A DNA stretch of 48,313 nt from a virus. Below are positions 33,761 to 41,731 of this stretch, piece by piece (position 1 is the first letter of the stretch; every line of letters begins with the position of its first letter). The DNA lies in IMG/VR virus record IMGVR_UViG_3300004369_000822, positions 1 through 48,313 of that record. One strand, 5' to 3'. A program made the position numbers and the translations under genes. A model generated the notes under the pieces. The model did no database searches. It saw only the letters and a program-made list of their open reading frames with translations, and had not been told where the DNA came from.

Positions 33761-34087
33761 ATGCTTGCCACTAGCGAGACTAACGGATACACACTTTTTG
33801 ATGTAGACGTATTTTTGGAAGACACTGAGTATGATCTTTATATCCTTCAGTGCCTTGGTGGCCTAGACGATGTGCCCCTGGAGACACTGACAATTGACAA
33901 TCTTATTGCGGGTTTACGCAATACATTCTTTTTTCATTCAGACTCTCTTGTTTCTGACGAGGAGGGCAAGATCGTTTATCACGCCGCAAATGTATTCTTG
34001 CGAAAGCATTCAACCCATCTAGTCGTAATGGCCCGTCGACTATGGCGCTGGCATAAAATAGCATCATACGAGAAGACCAATGGTTGA
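33761..34087 (+). CDS. Small helical protein (tandem family, copy 4?)
   Basis: 108 residues with GGAGG upstream. EYDLYILQCLGGLDDVPLET (residues about 23-42) again shows the helix, Gly-Leu-Asp and acidic turn of copies 1 and 2. It then adds a basic C-terminus (VVMARRLWRWHKIASYEK). The basic end differs from the acidic neighbours and could contact nucleic acid or membrane. The stop overlaps the next start by eight bases. Confidence 0.52.
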   Translation: MLATSETNGYTLFDVDVFLEDTEYDLYILQCLGGLDDVPLETLTIDNLIAGLRNTFFFHSDSLVSDEEGKIVYHAANVFLRKHSTHLVVMARRLWRWHKIASYEKTNG

Positions 34088-34859
34088 TATAAATTCGGCT
34101 CGCACGCAAGTGGCTAGAAGCCTGTCGTCTGATAGCGAAGGCGGCTTCTATGGGCATGCCCCTGATATTGAACAACTATGTGAAGACATCGTCAATTTTC
34201 ACGATGCGGCAAATGTTGATAAGCGGCAGATTGCTATTGGTAACGATGCCCATTTCGGACACTATGAAGCAACTGCTAAAATCAACGAAGACCTCATCAG
34301 TTTTACCTGGCCATTTATGGCCTACAGAAAAATGATCTTTGATGTTATGACATCAGGTGCAACCGTAGAGCAGCCGAAAAAAATTCTTATGTCAATTGGA
34401 GCTTGCTACGACTACAAACTAGAACTTTTGGCAAATCCCAAATGTGATGTGACAATAGTTAATGATCTTGAACTCCTGTACATGGAGAAGTTTCGTCTTA
34501 ACCCCTCTCAGGTTACTGACATGCTCAATAAGTTTGGTTCTATCAATTACAAAATGATTACGCCTCAAGCCATGAAGGCCGGTGAGGCTGATGGCCAATA
34601 CGACCTAGTGGTCACACAAGCAACTCCCACATTTGGAGTTACTAATAAAATGATGCGCTCCTTTATGAATGCAGTAAAACTAGACGGCCTTTTTAGTATC
34701 TATGACATGTCGGCCTATCAAGAACTTTATCTTGATCCAACTGGAGTTGGCACTACATTCTGGGGAGACTACGGTCGCCTTATTGTCAACGATAAAAGAT
34801 TTATTTCATATCACATTCCAGTTGGACTCTCCATGGTCATCTCGAAACGAGTGTCGTAA
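34080..34859 (+). CDS. Divergent Rossmann/SAM-methyltransferase-like protein
   Basis: 259 residues. The middle reads like a class I methyltransferase without strict motifs. A first strand and loop, KKILMSIGACYDYKLEL (100-116), stand where motif I is expected. A second strand with an acidic end follows (CDVTIVNDLELLYMEKF), then a YDLVVTQATPTFG strand (174-186) and a AVKLDGLFSIYDMSAY strand before the end. The Gly-rich loop is reduced to one Gly, so SAM binding is uncertain. Found between the helical proteins and a P4H-like enzyme, it might modify the same target. Confidence 0.55.
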   Translation: MVDINSARTQVARSLSSDSEGGFYGHAPDIEQLCEDIVNFHDAANVDKRQIAIGNDAHFGHYEATAKINEDLISFTWPFMAYRKMIFDVMTSGATVEQPKKILMSIGACYDYKLELLANPKCDVTIVNDLELLYMEKFRLNPSQVTDMLNKFGSINYKMITPQAMKAGEADGQYDLVVTQATPTFGVTNKMMRSFMNAVKLDGLFSIYDMSAYQELYLDPTGVGTTFWGDYGRLIVNDKRFISYHIPVGLSMVISKRVS

Positions 34860-34861
34860 AA

Positions 34862-35908
34862 ATGGTCATTCTTAACCCAGAAAAATTGCAGCATTTCTCT
34901 TCCCCGCAAAGTGCCGAATCCATCAATAAAAAAATAAGCCAACCCTCAATGGAAATCAGCAAACTTGAACCAGGGGATTGCCAGAGGGTAGCAAACATTA
35001 GATACACTAACCATGGATGCGGTATCGTCCAGTTTCATCGTGTTGCTGATATTCCATCGTCAGATGTAATTAACTACATTAACGAGAATGTATATGTGCC
35101 AAGTTGCGGCCTAGAAATCGTTGAAATTGATGGAGAAACAGTTGGGCGCGATTTCACCGGAAAGATAGTTCCGATGAACTTTTTGAACGCTCTACCAATG
35201 CGTTTTGGTGGTGGCGGCACGCAAGGGCCAGTAAAAGATGATTCTCCCCAATTCATTTTAGACTTTTTTACGGGCTATGAAAAAGCGCTTTACCGATCAC
35301 TGATTCGCTATGTTGATATCCACCCTATGATCCTCAACACCATTTGGTGGAAGGGTCGCGGTCATATCCTTAAATACCTTCCAGGGTCTTCACTTGGAAT
35401 GCACAACGACAATGACACAAATACGCAAATAAAAAATGGCCAGCGGTATTTCTCAGGGCGGGATATAGCCAGGTACCAAACGGTTAATGCTTTGATTTAT
35501 CTAAATGACGATTATGGCGGTGGCGAATTCCGTTTCCCTTACGCCAATTTGACTCTAAAACCAGATGCAGGAGATATCGTGTTTTTCCCTGCCAATTATA
35601 TGGGCTCACATGGAGTGGCACCAGTAACGAGCGGCGAACGGTTTACTTACTTGGCACAATTCGGTCATGGCGTTCCCAAAAAAGAGGAAGGCCCAAGCAT
35701 TCTTGAGGCGCAAGAAAGTACGGAATGGTTACCTTTAGTATTTCTTCCATTCCTTGGCCAAGATCTGCGCAAGTTTGTTGAAGCAGGATTTTCCGACTTG
35801 GACGACTCAAAGGATCAAGCTCTTGGTCTATTTGAAACCCGCCCGTTAAATCGAAACATAGAAGGTCCTGCAACGGGCACATTCTTAGAGTACGACGAAT
35901 CATTGTAG
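34862..35908 (+). CDS. Fe(II)/2OG oxygenase, P4H-like, with N-terminal extension
   Basis: 348 residues. The C-terminal domain has His181-x-Asp183 (LGMHNDNDT), His250 (YMGSHGVAPV) and Arg260 (SGERFTYLAQFGHG), plus IYLNDDYGGGEFRFP and KPDAGDIVFFPANY. It is clearly related to the enzymes at 37,121-37,978 and 43,118-43,927 (shared LG-H-(N/S)D, PxxY, GHG blocks). Residues 1-60 are an extra, partly disordered leader. The last 75 residues are an acidic tail. It is last in the plus-strand operon, meeting the fusion gene tail to tail five bases away. Confidence 0.88.
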   Translation: MVILNPEKLQHFSSPQSAESINKKISQPSMEISKLEPGDCQRVANIRYTNHGCGIVQFHRVADIPSSDVINYINENVYVPSCGLEIVEIDGETVGRDFTGKIVPMNFLNALPMRFGGGGTQGPVKDDSPQFILDFFTGYEKALYRSLIRYVDIHPMILNTIWWKGRGHILKYLPGSSLGMHNDNDTNTQIKNGQRYFSGRDIARYQTVNALIYLNDDYGGGEFRFPYANLTLKPDAGDIVFFPANYMGSHGVAPVTSGERFTYLAQFGHGVPKKEEGPSILEAQESTEWLPLVFLPFLGQDLRKFVEAGFSDLDDSKDQALGLFETRPLNRNIEGPATGTFLEYDESL

Positions 35909-35913
35909 GGAAG

Positions 35914-37113
35914 TTAGATATTAATAACTTCACCAGATCTGGTACCGTGTCCAAAGAATTCTAGGTAAGAAACACGCCTGCCCGAGGTAACAGTCTCCAC
36001 AAAATGCGAACCGACATAACCTGATGGATACAAGATTGCTGTTCCTTTTTGGGGCTTGAATATCTTCCCTATTCTTTTGAGGCCAAGACCCCCACCATCA
36101 CACCTGTCGGACAGAATTAGCGAAGCAGACACAACATTAAATGCTGCGTTTTCGTTTCCTCCAGCATGGCCAATCGCAGTGTCATGGTGAATGCCCATGC
36201 CAGCGCCAGGCCCATAAACCGCCAAATGGGCATCTGATCGCCATGTAACACAATCAGATGCCTCTGGATATAACCCAAGGTATGTTTTAATACAACTCAA
36301 CATGGCAGACTGAATTGAACTATGAAACTCTTTGTCCTGGTCTGTTATGTCTGGGGCTACTAGGCGAAGATAGCGAATAGGAACACCGGAAATGTCCTCT
36401 TTGGTGAAGAGATATCCACCTCGGTTCACGAACATACCATCTTCTGTTTCAATGTAGTCACTAGGTTCTGAAACCGCACGTCGTGCTAAATACTCATCAA
36501 GAAATTGATCGTCCACCTGAAACAGGTTAGAAAACTCAACAACACCAAATCCATGATCAATTACGGATTGATTTTCTGAATGAGTTGCCTCTTCTAGGCC
36601 GCGTTTTATGGCTTTGGCGCTAAGGACGCTTCGCTCAACAGCAAACGGCGTTTCTGCAAACATGCCTTCCACAATGACTAAAGCCTCTTCGTCTTCGCCA
36701 GAAACATAGATCGTTCGATCATTGTGCGGATCATTAGGATGAGGATATGGCCAGCCGTATATTGCGGCTTCAACATACCTGATTCCCGCGCCCTCTAACA
36801 AAGCCTTTAGTTCAATTTCTTTGCTTTCGCTACCTACATGGTTAGCATCAATAAAAATACCTTTATAGGAGTTTTTTACCGCAGCCGCTGCGTGCGGAAA
36901 AATGCCAGCACCCATAGATATTGAAATAACCACATCGGCTTGGCGAATCGCTTCATCAATATCAGCAATATTTATAAAACCAGCCTGCTCCGCATTATTT
37001 TTAGTGGTGTTAGATCTTTCTGTAGTTGACACGATGACATCGTGACCTTTTCCTTGAAGCAAAGTGCCAAGTGATGTACCCATCTTGCCAGGGTGAAGAA
37101 TAAGTACCTTCAT
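35914..37113 (-). CDS. Rossmann dehydrogenase domain fused to a P4H-like Fe(II)/2OG oxygenase
   Basis: 399 residues from the ATG at 37113; the longer frame overlaps the previous gene. Residues 1-160 look like the NAD(P)-binding half of a beta-hydroxyacid dehydrogenase or imine reductase. KVLILHPGKMGTSLGTLL is the dinucleotide loop, then DVVISISMGAG, GIFIDANHVG and YVEAAIYGWPYP, where such enzymes have their substrate loop. The helical dimer domain is absent. Residues about 190-395 form a complete oxygenase: His309-x-Asp311 (MGIHHDTAIG), His370 (VGSHFVETV), Arg380 and FFGHG. No break is seen between the domains. Hydroxylation followed by oxidation, or reduction of a product, in one polypeptide is a reasonable inference. 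Last gene of the long minus operon. Confidence 0.82.
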   Translation of the reverse strand: MKVLILHPGKMGTSLGTLLQGKGHDVIVSTTERSNTTKNNAEQAGFINIADIDEAIRQADVVISISMGAGIFPHAAAAVKNSYKGIFIDANHVGSESKEIELKALLEGAGIRYVEAAIYGWPYPHPNDPHNDRTIYVSGEDEEALVIVEGMFAETPFAVERSVLSAKAIKRGLEEATHSENQSVIDHGFGVVEFSNLFQVDDQFLDEYLARRAVSEPSDYIETEDGMFVNRGGYLFTKEDISGVPIRYLRLVAPDITDQDKEFHSSIQSAMLSCIKTYLGLYPEASDCVTWRSDAHLAVYGPGAGMGIHHDTAIGHAGGNENAAFNVVSASLILSDRCDGGGLGLKRIGKIFKPQKGTAILYPSGYVGSHFVETVTSGRRVSYLEFFGHGTRSGEVINI

Positions 37114-37120
37114 AAGTTGC

Positions 37121-37978
37121 TCAACGCCCCACATAATCCAAAGAGTATCCGTGTGTCATGTAAACATTCGTGGAGATCTTCGCTGCTTCTGGACTTTCAA
37201 GAGGATCCGTGACGTTTTCGCGGACATCAGGGTTGGGGGTTCCCTGGCAATACCAGCCTAGATAGGAATACCTCCATCCACCCGTTACTACCTGTACTTC
37301 ATGTGCTGCAACATAATTTGATGGGAAAAACAGCATGTCACCCTTTTTAGGTTTATAGCCGAAACCAAGATACTCGAAGTAATGATGACCTCCGGTAAAA
37401 TTAGTCCCATCAAGCTCGGCCTCGCTATCTACACAGTCGTTCAGATATGCAACAACCGAAACTGAATTGCGGGTCGCTAATTGATCAACTGGGTGTGGCT
37501 TGCCATATTCGTAATCAGTGCTTACATCAGAATGCATTCCCAGGAACGCACCCTCTGGATAGGCAACAATATGACTTTTAATCTTCCACCAAATACACTT
37601 ACCAGCAAGAGGGAAATGTTCCAAGTACTTGAGTAGACACGCATCCCGTACATCTTCAATGTAATTTAAGGTCTCAATAACATGAGGTTCAGAGTTCTGA
37701 TGAACCATGCTCCCCCGCCAGGGCATACGTTCAACGGAACCTTCTGAGAAAAAATACCCACTTCCATTGATGTATCCCTTTTCGCCACTAATTGGATCAA
37801 CCCCAGGTTGATACTGCCTTGAACGTTCTTCATTGAGAGTGTCTTTGCAAAACAATCGCATCCAGTCCCAGTCTAAACCGAATGCGTTTTCAAAAAGGAC
37901 GACACCACCACCAAGGTGAACGCCACTAGGGGTGGGAAGATCTACAAGATGGTTGTCACCAGGTCTGCTTGGGCTCAT
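37121..37978 (-). CDS. Fe(II)/2OG oxygenase, P4H-like
   Basis: 285 residues with a strong GAGGG ribosome site. Metal site: His149-x-Asp151 (LGMHSDVSTDY) and His226 (YVAAHEVQVV), 2OG Arg236 (GGWRYSYLGWY). SVSVVAYLNDCVD replaces the usual NDD-x-x-GG turn with a longer loop before GGHHYFEYLGFGYKP. It is paralogous to the enzymes at 34,862 and 43,118. It ends eight bases into the leader of the fusion gene, so the two proteins are made together. Confidence 0.88.
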   Translation of the reverse strand: MSPSRPGDNHLVDLPTPSGVHLGGGVVLFENAFGLDWDWMRLFCKDTLNEERSRQYQPGVDPISGEKGYINGSGYFFSEGSVERMPWRGSMVHQNSEPHVIETLNYIEDVRDACLLKYLEHFPLAGKCIWWKIKSHIVAYPEGAFLGMHSDVSTDYEYGKPHPVDQLATRNSVSVVAYLNDCVDSEAELDGTNFTGGHHYFEYLGFGYKPKKGDMLFFPSNYVAAHEVQVVTGGWRYSYLGWYCQGTPNPDVRENVTDPLESPEAAKISTNVYMTHGYSLDYVGR

Positions 37979-38057
37979 AAAAATCCCTCAAAAAGTTTCT
38001 ATTTAAGTAGTCACGGCGTTTCAACGGATCAATAACAAGTGGAGAACTATCGGTCAT
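37956..38057 (-). CDS. Possible 33-residue protein between two oxygenase genes
   Basis: An ATG at 38057 with AGGAG nine bases upstream opens a frame of 33 residues (MTDSSPLVIDPLKRRDYL start, WRQ-poor, ending PKQTW). It overlaps the stop of the TauD gene by 11 bases and the next oxygenase start by 23 bases. Gap length and ribosome site favour it, but it is too short to be sure. Confidence 0.38.
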   Translation of the reverse strand: MTDSSPLVIDPLKRRDYLNRNFLRDFYEPKQTW

Positions 38058-39627
38058 TTTCGTACTCTCCTAATGTAATCATTAATGATAAAAAGTCTCG
38101 AATCTCCTCAATCACCTTTCTTCTATCTTCCGATGACCGAAGATGATTGAAGCAGCCGAAAATAGTGTCTATGGCATAGTGAAACAGATAGTCAGATGAT
38201 GGATCATCATCACCCCAAAAAGCATGATCAATATAAGCCAAGTTACGCCAGTTCCACGGTCGGTTACCTATGTTTGGATAAGGCTTCCAATCAGGGTAGT
38301 GCCAAGCATGTCCAGCATGTCGTAGTTCCGGGTGAAATCCAAGCCAGACCTTGATGATGTCGCGAGGACTCTGTACATCAGTCCCAAGTGGTTCAGACGA
38401 AAGAATATCTTCCCCAGCGTGAAACGGTCTCCACATGTCACCATTACGAGCAAAAAGAAACTTTTGTCCTTCCTTCTGCTCAATGGATCCGAGCATTAGA
38501 GAGTATCGTTCCAGCATGTCACCTTCTGATGGAATAACAGCGTGTACATTAAAATCGTCATCGTTTACAATCTCTTTAAGTTTCCGAACATCATCGGGAA
38601 TTGTTCCTGACGATGAGTAAACACACATTGTGACCGTCTGATATTTCTCGCTTAATTCTGGGTAGGCGTAAATACCCTTGGTGTAAACAAGCGGAATGTG
38701 GTCAGGGTTAGGGCGAGGCGATGAGTAATCTTTTACATCAAACGGCGAAATCGGAATGCCGACTTTGGTATGAGATTCAAGTCCAGGAAACGACGGATCG
38801 TAAAACGGAGTTTCGTGGCCAAATTCTCCACGGGTAAACACCCGTTGATCATGCGCCCAACCTGGTGAAAACGAATGGATTAGGCACCGATTATCCCAAA
38901 AAACAGCGTCGCCAAGTTCCCAATTCCATGTAAAACGGTTTTCTGGATCGGCTAGATAATTTTCAACATACTTTCGCAGTTCTGGATAAAGCGGATTTCC
39001 GGGATCTGGCACATTGGTTCCGCCACCTGTCCAAAAAAGTATTGTTTCAGCAGTTATTGGGTGCGTCCTTAACGCTCGAATTGCTTGCTTATTTTCTTCA
39101 ATGCCACCCTGCCCAACATTGCCAGTGTTGGAGATGAACTCCAAGTCTTCAATATAGGAACGAAGTTCGGGCGGACATGCATTCCATAGATCAATCAGGC
39201 TAGCGAAATGAGTGCCACCATTAGGGTATTTACACTCAAATTTTGTCATGACCATGGACATGCATGAAGGAGGATCCGGAAAAAAGGCATTATCAACATG
39301 CCACTGGGAGGCAATGAATTTTTCAAACTCATTCGTTTCCGTATTGGGATTTCCGTTATGGCTTTGCTGATAAATCAGATTCATCTCAAATGATTCGTTG
39401 GTACGTTCTTCGGGTGCTGAGCGCCCCTCAAAAAACGATTTTGTCAGATGCGCCTGTTGATGTGGCCTCAAATTTATATTTCTGAAACAGATAACTTTAT
39501 GCTTAGAAAAAAGGTCAAAGAAAAAATCAAAATCGTTGCAAATCTCATCGTAAGAAATGCCCTGTAGCCGTAGCCCGAAGTTTCCTAAATCAAGACCCTG
39601 GGCGATACCGCCAACAAGCTTTCTCAT
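38047..39627 (-). CDS. Fe(II)/2OG oxygenase, TauD type, with a 240-residue C-terminal domain
   Basis: 526 residues. Residues 1-285 are a TauD/TfdA-type dioxygenase: His110-x-Asp112 (SQWHVDNAFFPDPP), GGTHFASLIDLW, His251 (NRCLIHSFSPGW) and Arg262 (QRVFTRGEFGHE). The rest is an extension not usual in TauD proteins. A strand-rich part (TVTMCVYSSSGTIPDD, DDFNVHAVIPSEGDM) is followed by a Trp/His-rich part (KVWLGFHPELRHAGHAWHYP) and a helical end. The extension may bind the substrate carrier or a partner. Start ATG overlaps the DUF6065 gene stop by four bases. Confidence 0.85.
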   Translation of the reverse strand: MRKLVGGIAQGLDLGNFGLRLQGISYDEICNDFDFFFDLFSKHKVICFRNINLRPHQQAHLTKSFFEGRSAPEERTNESFEMNLIYQQSHNGNPNTETNEFEKFIASQWHVDNAFFPDPPSCMSMVMTKFECKYPNGGTHFASLIDLWNACPPELRSYIEDLEFISNTGNVGQGGIEENKQAIRALRTHPITAETILFWTGGGTNVPDPGNPLYPELRKYVENYLADPENRFTWNWELGDAVFWDNRCLIHSFSPGWAHDQRVFTRGEFGHETPFYDPSFPGLESHTKVGIPISPFDVKDYSSPRPNPDHIPLVYTKGIYAYPELSEKYQTVTMCVYSSSGTIPDDVRKLKEIVNDDDFNVHAVIPSEGDMLERYSLMLGSIEQKEGQKFLFARNGDMWRPFHAGEDILSSEPLGTDVQSPRDIIKVWLGFHPELRHAGHAWHYPDWKPYPNIGNRPWNWRNLAYIDHAFWGDDDPSSDYLFHYAIDTIFGCFNHLRSSEDRRKVIEEIRDFLSLMITLGEYENDR

Positions 39628-40322
39628 TCTGGATTCCTTAAAACTGGATGACCATCAAATCGGGGGCCAATCTGTCTCCCGTTATGATCCACTCCGGTCC
39701 GTATGCCGTTCATCCATGACCAAGGTTCCTCTTGGACTTTCTTCATCTTGGCATTACTGTAGGCGTAGCGCTCTTCCATTAGTTCAGGCTTGTCCCACAG
39801 ATGTTCAACAGTGAATTCAACCTGGGGCATCAGAGTGTTGTCGTAAAACTGGAAAAACACAAACGGCATGCCTTCCGGGAATACGACCTCCTCATTAACC
39901 TTTGTGATCTTCCAGTTGAACTGCACCTCATCGGGCCACCAATAACTGGGGATGCTGGCAGCCAAGGGGGTCGCTCCATCAACAAAATAGTTAGGAGGAC
40001 CAGAAAGCCATGTACTGTATCCAGACTCGGTACCAAATGAGTACCCCATGTGAAAATCAATCATGCCAATTTTGTTGCAATTCGCAATTGGTCGACCGTT
40101 GAAATCTGCATCGTTAATGATTCTGGGAACGCTTAGACCGCCTTCCCAAACAACAACTATCTCCTTCTGAAGAAGAATTTCCCAGCCGCTGGTATTCGCC
40201 TCTGTTAGAGGAAGGCAACGATAGGCGTGCTTGTTGTAGCTATCATCCATCCACTGACGACGGACATCACCCGGACGAATTGTTGGCGCTAGTTGATGAG
40301 TTTTGGTCAATGTAACTTTCAT
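39624..40322 (-). CDS. DUF6065 family protein
   Basis: 232 residues. AYRCLPLTEANTSGWEILLQ (33-52) followed by VVWEGG and a later EVVFPEGMPFVFFQFYDN strand match what I recall as DUF6065, which is found in bacteria and aquatic phages with no known activity. The protein is beta-rich and Trp-rich, cupin-like in appearance, but without a clear metal triad. Related to the protein at 309-1,076 beside the halogenase. Coupled by four-base overlaps to oxygenase genes on both sides, so it is probably a partner of these enzymes. Confidence 0.75.
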   Translation of the reverse strand: MKVTLTKTHQLAPTIRPGDVRRQWMDDSYNKHAYRCLPLTEANTSGWEILLQKEIVVVWEGGLSVPRIINDADFNGRPIANCNKIGMIDFHMGYSFGTESGYSTWLSGPPNYFVDGATPLAASIPSYWWPDEVQFNWKITKVNEEVVFPEGMPFVFFQFYDNTLMPQVEFTVEHLWDKPELMEERYAYSNAKMKKVQEEPWSWMNGIRTGVDHNGRQIGPRFDGHPVLRNPE

Positions 40323-41026
40323 CCGATTGGCGTTACCTGAGCGTCTCCAATTACGGGAAGACCGTTCTTGCTAAACACCTGACCGTATGATCCCGAATAG
40401 CCGTTGTTCTGGTGGTTTCGGTCATTGTAGTCATACATTGTTACCGCAGAGTACTTCACTCCATTCGTTACCGGAAGTGATGCGTGAGCATAGATAAAGT
40501 CAGAAGGGTGAATAATAACATCACCCATTTCGGGTGTGAATTTCACATCCTGATACGGCATCAAATACTCTCCTCCCTCGTACCCGTCGTTAATGTATCC
40601 GATGGTGGAGACGGCGCAACTATACGAAAATCCCGAATCAGGGTGAACGGAAAAGTGCTGCCCCTCTTTATACTGAACAAAATTCGTGGATTCTTCGTAA
40701 TCAAGTTGAAGATTGTACAACCCGGAATAGTGCTTAACGCACTCACGTACACCCGCCATCACCTCGTTGTAAACGGCCTCTAAATCTTTGTACGCTTCAT
40801 CCTCAATTGGAAGTCGACTCTCATTAATTTTGAAATCAGAACAATCTCGGTAGTCCTTGATGATTTCCTGATCGCCCACCAACGCTGGCGACCAGCGGTA
40901 GAGTTCGTGATCACTTCCGTCAAGAATGCCCTCTAGTCGTTCTTGGAAATGTGAGTCTTTTGGCCAAACGCCCTTATAGAGCACAATCCCCGAATTCGGG
41001 TGGCCGATGTATCCTGCTACTTGCAT
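40319..41026 (-). CDS. Fe(II)/2OG oxygenase, P4H-like
   Basis: 235 residues, AAGGAG five bases before the ATG. His128-x-Asp130 (FSVHPDSGFSY) and His181 (IYAHASLPVT) form the metal site. Lys191 (GVKYSAVTMYDYND), as in animal prolyl 4-hydroxylases, takes the place of the Arg seen in the paralogues. TIGYINDGYEGGEYLMPYQD is the standard turn. It ends in a Gly/Tyr/Ser-rich tail. Confidence 0.88.
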   Translation of the reverse strand: MQVAGYIGHPNSGIVLYKGVWPKDSHFQERLEGILDGSDHELYRWSPALVGDQEIIKDYRDCSDFKINESRLPIEDEAYKDLEAVYNEVMAGVRECVKHYSGLYNLQLDYEESTNFVQYKEGQHFSVHPDSGFSYSCAVSTIGYINDGYEGGEYLMPYQDVKFTPEMGDVIIHPSDFIYAHASLPVTNGVKYSAVTMYDYNDRNHQNNGYSGSYGQVFSKNGLPVIGDAQVTPIG

Positions 41027-41035
41027 GCTTTCTCC

Positions 41036-41671
41036 TTAGTTGATTGATGTGATCGTATAAAACGATGGGGTTGTCCATCGAACGCCAGCAGTTATTCTCT
41101 TGACGCCGTGAAGGTAGTGGACATCTCCTGGGTGAGCTACTGCCATACCAGCCTTGATTTTGAATTCTAGTCCGTAGTCCGGGTAATAGAACTCCCCACC
41201 TTCAAAATCGTCGTTCCAATAAATAATTGAGTTGATGTCATAGGTAGGGAATGGATTTGGTTTGCCGTCGTTAAGTTGCTTGTCGGCGTGAGGTGCTTGC
41301 TCTGTACCTGGAGTCCAACGTACAAGGACAGGTGGACGACCGTGAACGGAAACATTATGTTTATCGGAAATTACTTGCGCCATCTTTTCAATATACCTGT
41401 CAACAATGTTAAATATATCAGTATCAAGACGCTTAATTATCTCTCCGCTACAAACTCTGTCCCACCAATAATTCGCTTCGTAAATACAATCCCCATCATC
41501 ATCAAAAGTATCAGGAAGAGGATTTTCCCATTCATTAATGGTTTCCACGAACTTTTGAATTTTAACAAGATCTGACGCGTCTACAAAATTTTCAATGTAG
41601 ATAATTTGATCTTGTGAAGCGCCAAAATGGCCTGGCTCAACGAGAGATGCCTCAATTGGATTCTGCTCCAT
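41036..41671 (-). CDS. Fe(II)/2OG oxygenase, P4H-like
   Basis: 211 residues, close to the minimal P4H size. His128-x-Asp130 (QAPHADKQ), His188 (HYLHGVKRI) and Arg198 (AGVRWTTPSFYT) are intact. IIYWNDDFEGGEFYYPDYG is the substrate-side turn and IKAGMAVAHPGD the strand before the distal His. The first 50 residues are a leader with IIYIENFVDASDLVKIQKF. A 60-base gap separates it from the peroxidase-like gene; no promoter with both boxes is seen there. Confidence 0.88.
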   Translation of the reverse strand: MEQNPIEASLVEPGHFGASQDQIIYIENFVDASDLVKIQKFVETINEWENPLPDTFDDDGDCIYEANYWWDRVCSGEIIKRLDTDIFNIVDRYIEKMAQVISDKHNVSVHGRPPVLVRWTPGTEQAPHADKQLNDGKPNPFPTYDINSIIYWNDDFEGGEFYYPDYGLEFKIKAGMAVAHPGDVHYLHGVKRITAGVRWTTPSFYTITSIN

Positions 41672-41731
41672 GCCATCAGCATACTCGTGTCAATGACTCT
41701 TGGCAAGGATAAGTAGCCGAATGAGAAAGAT

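Noticed and set aside
41686-41695. TTGACA on the minus strand before the P4H gene at 41,671
   Set aside because: A -10 at 17 bases would fall inside the coding region and no TATAAT-like sequence is there.
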